24,100 nucleotides of DNA from JAXGQD01 sp964574395 (GTDB lineage: Bacteria > Bacillota > Clostridia > Saccharofermentanales > Fastidiosipilaceae): assembly GCA_964574395.1 (NCBI GenBank), contig CAZNNL010000030.1:1-24100 (forward strand). The letters run 5' to 3'. The position numbers and the translations under genes were made by a program. The stretch's first letter is position 1, and every line of letters starts with the position of its first letter. Below the pieces are notes generated by a model. The model saw only the letters and a program-made list of their open reading frames with translations, was not told the origin of the DNA and made no database searches. Positions 21,569 through 24,100 of the stretch are shown here, piece after piece.

Positions 21569-22587
21569 CGGTTTCTTTCGCTCGCCAAGGGATTCTTTTC
21601 AATAGCTGCATGTAAATTAGCATCATCAATGTGTGTGTATATTTCTGTCGTCGAGACGGAACTATGTCCAAGAATTTGTTGTAAGAGACGAATGTCTACT
21701 TGCCCATATTGGTACATCAATGTCGCAGCGGTATGTCGCAGTTTATGAGTACTATATTTGGTGGTGTCTAAGCCTGCCGCTTTCAAACTTTGCTTTATCA
21801 TGCGTTGAATACTTGAGTTAGCAAGTCTGTTGCCTTGCCTACTGATGAAAAGAAAGGGTTTAGCTTCCTCCTTGACGCCTCGCTTCGGACGAGCATCCAA
21901 ATAGTCGTTGATTGCATCGATGCAAGCCCCATTCAAGTAAACCGTACGTTCTTTATCGCCTTTGCCAATTACACGTAAACGATCTTCCTGTATATCTTTA
22001 ATGCGTATTGCTGAGAGCTCTGACAGCCTTAGCCCGCAGTTGAGAAAGAGCGTAAGTATGCAATAGTCTCTTTCAGGAAATTGTTCGCCTTCACGGACAC
22101 CTGCTTGTAGAAGGCTTTTGCTTTCTTCCAAACTTAAATGTTTAGGTAAGCGTTTTTGTTGCTTAGGGCTTTCCAATTCTTGAACGGGATTGTAGTCAAA
22201 GAGCTTTTTCTTATGCACGATATATTTGAAAAAAGCACGGAGAGCAGCGACTTTGCGGGCTCTATTGGAAGGACCGGCTTTGCGTTCTCTGGTTAACCAG
22301 GTAAGGAAAGCGTAGCAGTCAGTCAGACTAATATCTTTCAAAAAATTGACATCGATATCCTTAATTTGGATGGTTTCGAAATCACGTGCTTGTTTCGACC
22401 TGAGTTGTTTGATAAAACGAAAAAAGAGAACGAGATCATAACGATATTCTTTAATAGTTAAAGGTTGGCGCCCCAAGATAACCTCCATGTAGGTTAAAAA
22501 CTCAGATAAAAGAGGGAAGAGCTCAAGATCTTGGACTTGGGCTGCTTTGGCTTCCGATTCATTTATTGGAAATGCGTTTTCGTTCAT
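21565..22587 (-). CDS. Xer-type tyrosine recombinase (XerC/XerD-like)
   Basis: This 340-aa protein has an N-terminal SAM-like core-binding domain (about 24-130) and a catalytic domain with all active-site residues: R187 (CGLRLSEL), K209 (VIGKGDKER), H281 and R284 (HKLRHTAA), H308 (LGHSS) and the nucleophile Y317 (TEIYTHI). Size and the lack of an arm-binding domain fit XerC/XerD, which resolve chromosome dimers at dif, rather than a phage integrase. Housekeeping neighbours and the absence of att-like repeats support this. I cannot tell XerC from XerD. The ATG at 22587 has only a weak ribosome binding site (AAG) and lies 10 nt after a TATAAA box. Its stop shares CTAG with the plus-strand gene. 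Confidence 0.92.
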   Translation of the reverse strand: MNENAFPINESEAKAAQVQDLELFPLLSEFLTYMEVILGRQPLTIKEYRYDLVLFFRFIKQLRSKQARDFETIQIKDIDVNFLKDISLTDCYAFLTWLTRERKAGPSNRARKVAALRAFFKYIVHKKKLFDYNPVQELESPKQQKRLPKHLSLEESKSLLQAGVREGEQFPERDYCILTLFLNCGLRLSELSAIRIKDIQEDRLRVIGKGDKERTVYLNGACIDAINDYLDARPKRGVKEEAKPFLFISRQGNRLANSSIQRMIKQSLKAAGLDTTKYSTHKLRHTAATLMYQYGQVDIRLLQQILGHSSVSTTEIYTHIDDANLHAAIEKNPLASERNR

Positions 22588-22596
22588 GTTCTTATT

Positions 22597-22602
22597 TTTA
22601 TA
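22597..22602 (-). promoter_or_regulatory. Possible -10 box of the recombinase gene
   Basis: TATAAA on the minus strand (22602 down to 22597) is 9 nt from the ATG at 22587, which would leave a leader of only 2-3 nt. No good -35 is present at the correct distance, so confidence is limited. Confidence 0.35.
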
Positions 22603-22625
22603 CAGCTAGCCGCTTTTTGCAAATA

Positions 22626-22641
22626 TGGTATGATGTCATAC
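22626..22641 (+). promoter_or_regulatory. Extended -10 promoter of asd with overlapping dyad
   Basis: TGG-TATGAT (22626-22634) is an extended -10 element; a start near 22641 gives a leader of about 53 nt. A perfect dyad GTATGA-TG-TCATAC (22628-22641) covers the -10 box and start region, as expected for a repressor site. The region also separates divergent genes, so one regulator could touch both. Confidence 0.45.
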
Positions 22642-22693
22642 GATTTTATTTACATTACAAGATAGTTCTTGTCTTTGAGAAAGTAGGATATAT

Positions 22694-23776
22694 ATGGAAA
22701 AATTACGTGTTGGTGTGATTGGAGCTACGGGTTATGTAGGACAACGTTTTGTCACCCTCTTGGCGGATCATCCCTGGTTTGATTTAGTAAGTTTAACTGC
22801 TTCAGGTCGTTCTGCTGGCAAAACCTACGCCGAAGCCGTCGAAGGACGCTGGAAAATCGACGAAACCATACCCGAAAACGTGAAAAATATCATGGTAAAA
22901 GATGCTTCTAAGCTCGACGATTACGTCAATGATGTAGATTTCGTATTCTGTGCTGTCGACATGAAGAAAGACGAAATAGTTGCCCTAGAGGAAGCACTAG
23001 CAAGAACTGAAACTGCCGTCATTTCAAACAACTCCGCTAACCGCTGGACCAAAGATGTCCCCATGATTATCCCCGAAGTTAACGCCGATCACTCCGCTTT
23101 GATTGATGCACAACGCAAACGCTTAGGAACCAAGCAAGGTTTCATCGCCTGTAAGCCAAACTGCTCCATCCAAAGTTATGTTCCGGCAATTACACCATTA
23201 ATGGAATTTGGTCCTGAGAAGATGATTGTTTCAACCTACCAAGCTATTTCAGGTGCTGGCAAAACCTTCACCGATTGGCCGGAAATGCTGGGCAATCTCA
23301 TCCCATTCATCGGAGGCGAAGAAGAAAAAAGCGAACAAGAACCTCTGCGCATCTGGGGTAAAGTTGAAGATGGTACCATTACCAATGCAAGTAAGCCAGT
23401 TATCTCAGCACAATGCTACCGCGTACCTGTTCAGGAAGGACACACTGCTTCTGTCGCTGTACAGTTTGCTAATAAGCCAAGTAAAGAACAAATACTCGAA
23501 GCCTGGGCCAACTACAAAACTATCGCACAAGAACTGGAACTACCCTCAGCTCCAAATCCCTTTATTGTCTATTTTGATGAAGATAATCGCCCTCAAGCAG
23601 CATTAGATGCAACGGTAGGGCAGGGAATGGCTGTAGCTGTAGGTAGACTTCGTGAAGATAATGTATTTGATTACAAATTTGCCTGTCTCTCACACAACAC
23701 ACTCCGCGGCGCTGCCGGTGGTGGTGTCCTAATGGCTGAGCTACTCTATAAGCAAGGATATTTGCAGAAGAAGTAG
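22694..23776 (+). CDS. asd: Aspartate-semialdehyde dehydrogenase, archaeal/fungal type
   Basis: Asd reduces aspartyl phosphate to aspartate semialdehyde, the branch point to lysine/diaminopimelate, threonine and methionine. The 360-aa protein has the NADP-binding GVIGATGYVGQRF (7-19), SNNSANRW (111-118), catalytic C157 in CKPNCSIQS, QAISGAGK (183-190) and catalytic H250 in QEGHTASV. The length and the PNCS context fit the archaeal/fungal-type subfamily rather than the typical bacterial form. The start is ATG 22694 with AGGA at 22685-22688. It stands alone, with its own promoter and terminator and no dap or thr genes nearby. An aspartate aminotransferase is encoded in the same window but not adjacent. 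Confidence 0.96.
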   Translation: MEKLRVGVIGATGYVGQRFVTLLADHPWFDLVSLTASGRSAGKTYAEAVEGRWKIDETIPENVKNIMVKDASKLDDYVNDVDFVFCAVDMKKDEIVALEEALARTETAVISNNSANRWTKDVPMIIPEVNADHSALIDAQRKRLGTKQGFIACKPNCSIQSYVPAITPLMEFGPEKMIVSTYQAISGAGKTFTDWPEMLGNLIPFIGGEEEKSEQEPLRIWGKVEDGTITNASKPVISAQCYRVPVQEGHTASVAVQFANKPSKEQILEAWANYKTIAQELELPSAPNPFIVYFDEDNRPQAALDATVGQGMAVAVGRLREDNVFDYKFACLSHNTLRGAAGGGVLMAELLYKQGYLQKK

Positions 23777-23804
23777 TAGTTTAGATAAAATATCGTAACA
23801 AACG

Positions 23805-23849
23805 AAAACTCGAGTTTTTACCTAAGATGGTTAATATCTCGAGTTTTTT
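23805..23849. terminator. Bidirectional terminator between asd and the small minus-strand gene
   Basis: AAAACTCGAG (23805-23814) pairs with CTCGAGTTTT over 10 bp around a 23-nt loop, with TTTTTT on the plus side. On the minus strand the same stem is followed by TTTTCGTTT. It lies 28 nt past asd and 28 nt past the convergent minus-strand gene. Confidence 0.8.
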
Positions 23850-23876
23850 AATACAAATCTTTATGGTTGATAATAT

Positions 23877-24077
23877 TTAAAATTTGCCTAATCTATTCAT
23901 TGGATCTTTATCGCGGTCTTTTTTATAGAAGTATCGGTATAAAAAATAGAAAACTGTTGCAACGAGCGCCAAAGCTAATCCATAACCAGCTACTGTAATA
24001 ATGACATCTTTCGTAGTTGGTGAAGTATTTATAATTTCAGCTGTTGTTTGTGCTGGGGAAGAATTCAATAATAACAT
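23877..24077 (-). CDS. Small single-pass membrane protein, unknown
   Basis: This 66-aa protein starts at the ATG at 24077, which has a perfect GGAGG (24086-24090 on the minus strand) eight bases upstream. An ATG six codons earlier (24095) would place that site inside the gene and is rejected. The sequence has a polar, Thr/Ser-rich N-terminus, one hydrophobic helix (about residues 25-47, VIITVAGYGLALALVATVFYF) and a basic tail RYFYKKDRDKDPMNRLGKF. The layout resembles small accessory subunits such as the gamma chain of sodium-pumping decarboxylases, but no specific motif supports this. The genes that would show its context lie beyond the window edge. Confidence 0.6.
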   Translation of the reverse strand: MLLLNSSPAQTTAEIINTSPTTKDVIITVAGYGLALALVATVFYFLYRYFYKKDRDKDPMNRLGKF

Positions 24078-24100
24078 CTTGCTAACCTCCGTCATTGAAA

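Noticed and set aside
21565..22587. Tyrosine recombinase as integrase of an integrated element
   Set aside because: Size and domain layout are those of Xer proteins, the neighbours are housekeeping genes, and no att-like direct repeats or phage/plasmid genes are seen.

Overview
The window looks like the chromosome of a low-to-moderate GC Gram-positive bacterium of the Firmicutes, most likely the class Clostridia. The evidence is the gene order ylxM-ffh-rpsP-khpA-rimM-trmD ... rplS-rbgA-rnhB-yraN, strong AGGAGG-type ribosome binding sites, sigma-A-like promoters, many U-tailed hairpin terminators, and a NifS-ThiI pair in which ThiI has no rhodanese domain. The genus cannot be fixed by reading. 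No phage, plasmid, CRISPR array or complete insertion sequence was seen; this is mostly housekeeping chromosome.

Layout. 1-250: unexplained hairpin-rich edge, then a tRNA-Pro(GGG) with its own promoter and terminator. 419-2127: a proline/glutamine-rich membrane protein (DUF4190-like), a terminator, and an Lgt-family prolipoprotein diacylglyceryl transferase. 2117-2343: two copies of a 56-nt hairpin repeat, then an inverted repeat overlapping a near-consensus promoter. 2351-9197: translation and protein-export block (ylxM, ffh, rpsP, khpA, rimM, trmD, a HAD phosphatase, rplS, rbgA, rnhB, yraN). 9308-12095: a PLP aspartate aminotransferase and purB. 12271-17051: a GntR/UTRA regulator, NifS-like cysteine desulfurase, thiI, an unknown 106-aa protein and glyA. 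17060-18382: rarA, convergent with a minus-strand PHP phosphoesterase (18415-19290). 19469-21568: an M18 aminopeptidase and a very basic single-pass membrane protein, convergent with a minus-strand Xer-type tyrosine recombinase (21565-22587). 22694-23776: archaeal/fungal-type asd, with a terminator shared with a small minus-strand membrane protein at the right edge.

How the genes fit together. The ffh-yraN block serves membrane targeting (Ffh), ribosome assembly (S16, RimM, L19, RbgA), tRNA modification (TrmD) and RNA/DNA upkeep (RNase HII). The cysteine desulfurase probably hands sulfur to ThiI for 4-thiouridine at tRNA position 8; the tRNA-Pro in this window has U8 and also the G36-G37 pair that TrmD methylates.

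The most interesting features are regulatory or structural rather than a new defence or biosynthetic system: the duplicated hairpin that supplies the lgt stop codon and can fold in two mutually exclusive ways, the apparently leaderless ylxM transcript with an operator-like dyad on its -35, terminators sitting directly against the ribosome binding sites of lgt and purB, and a variant, cysteine-rich Lgt signature.
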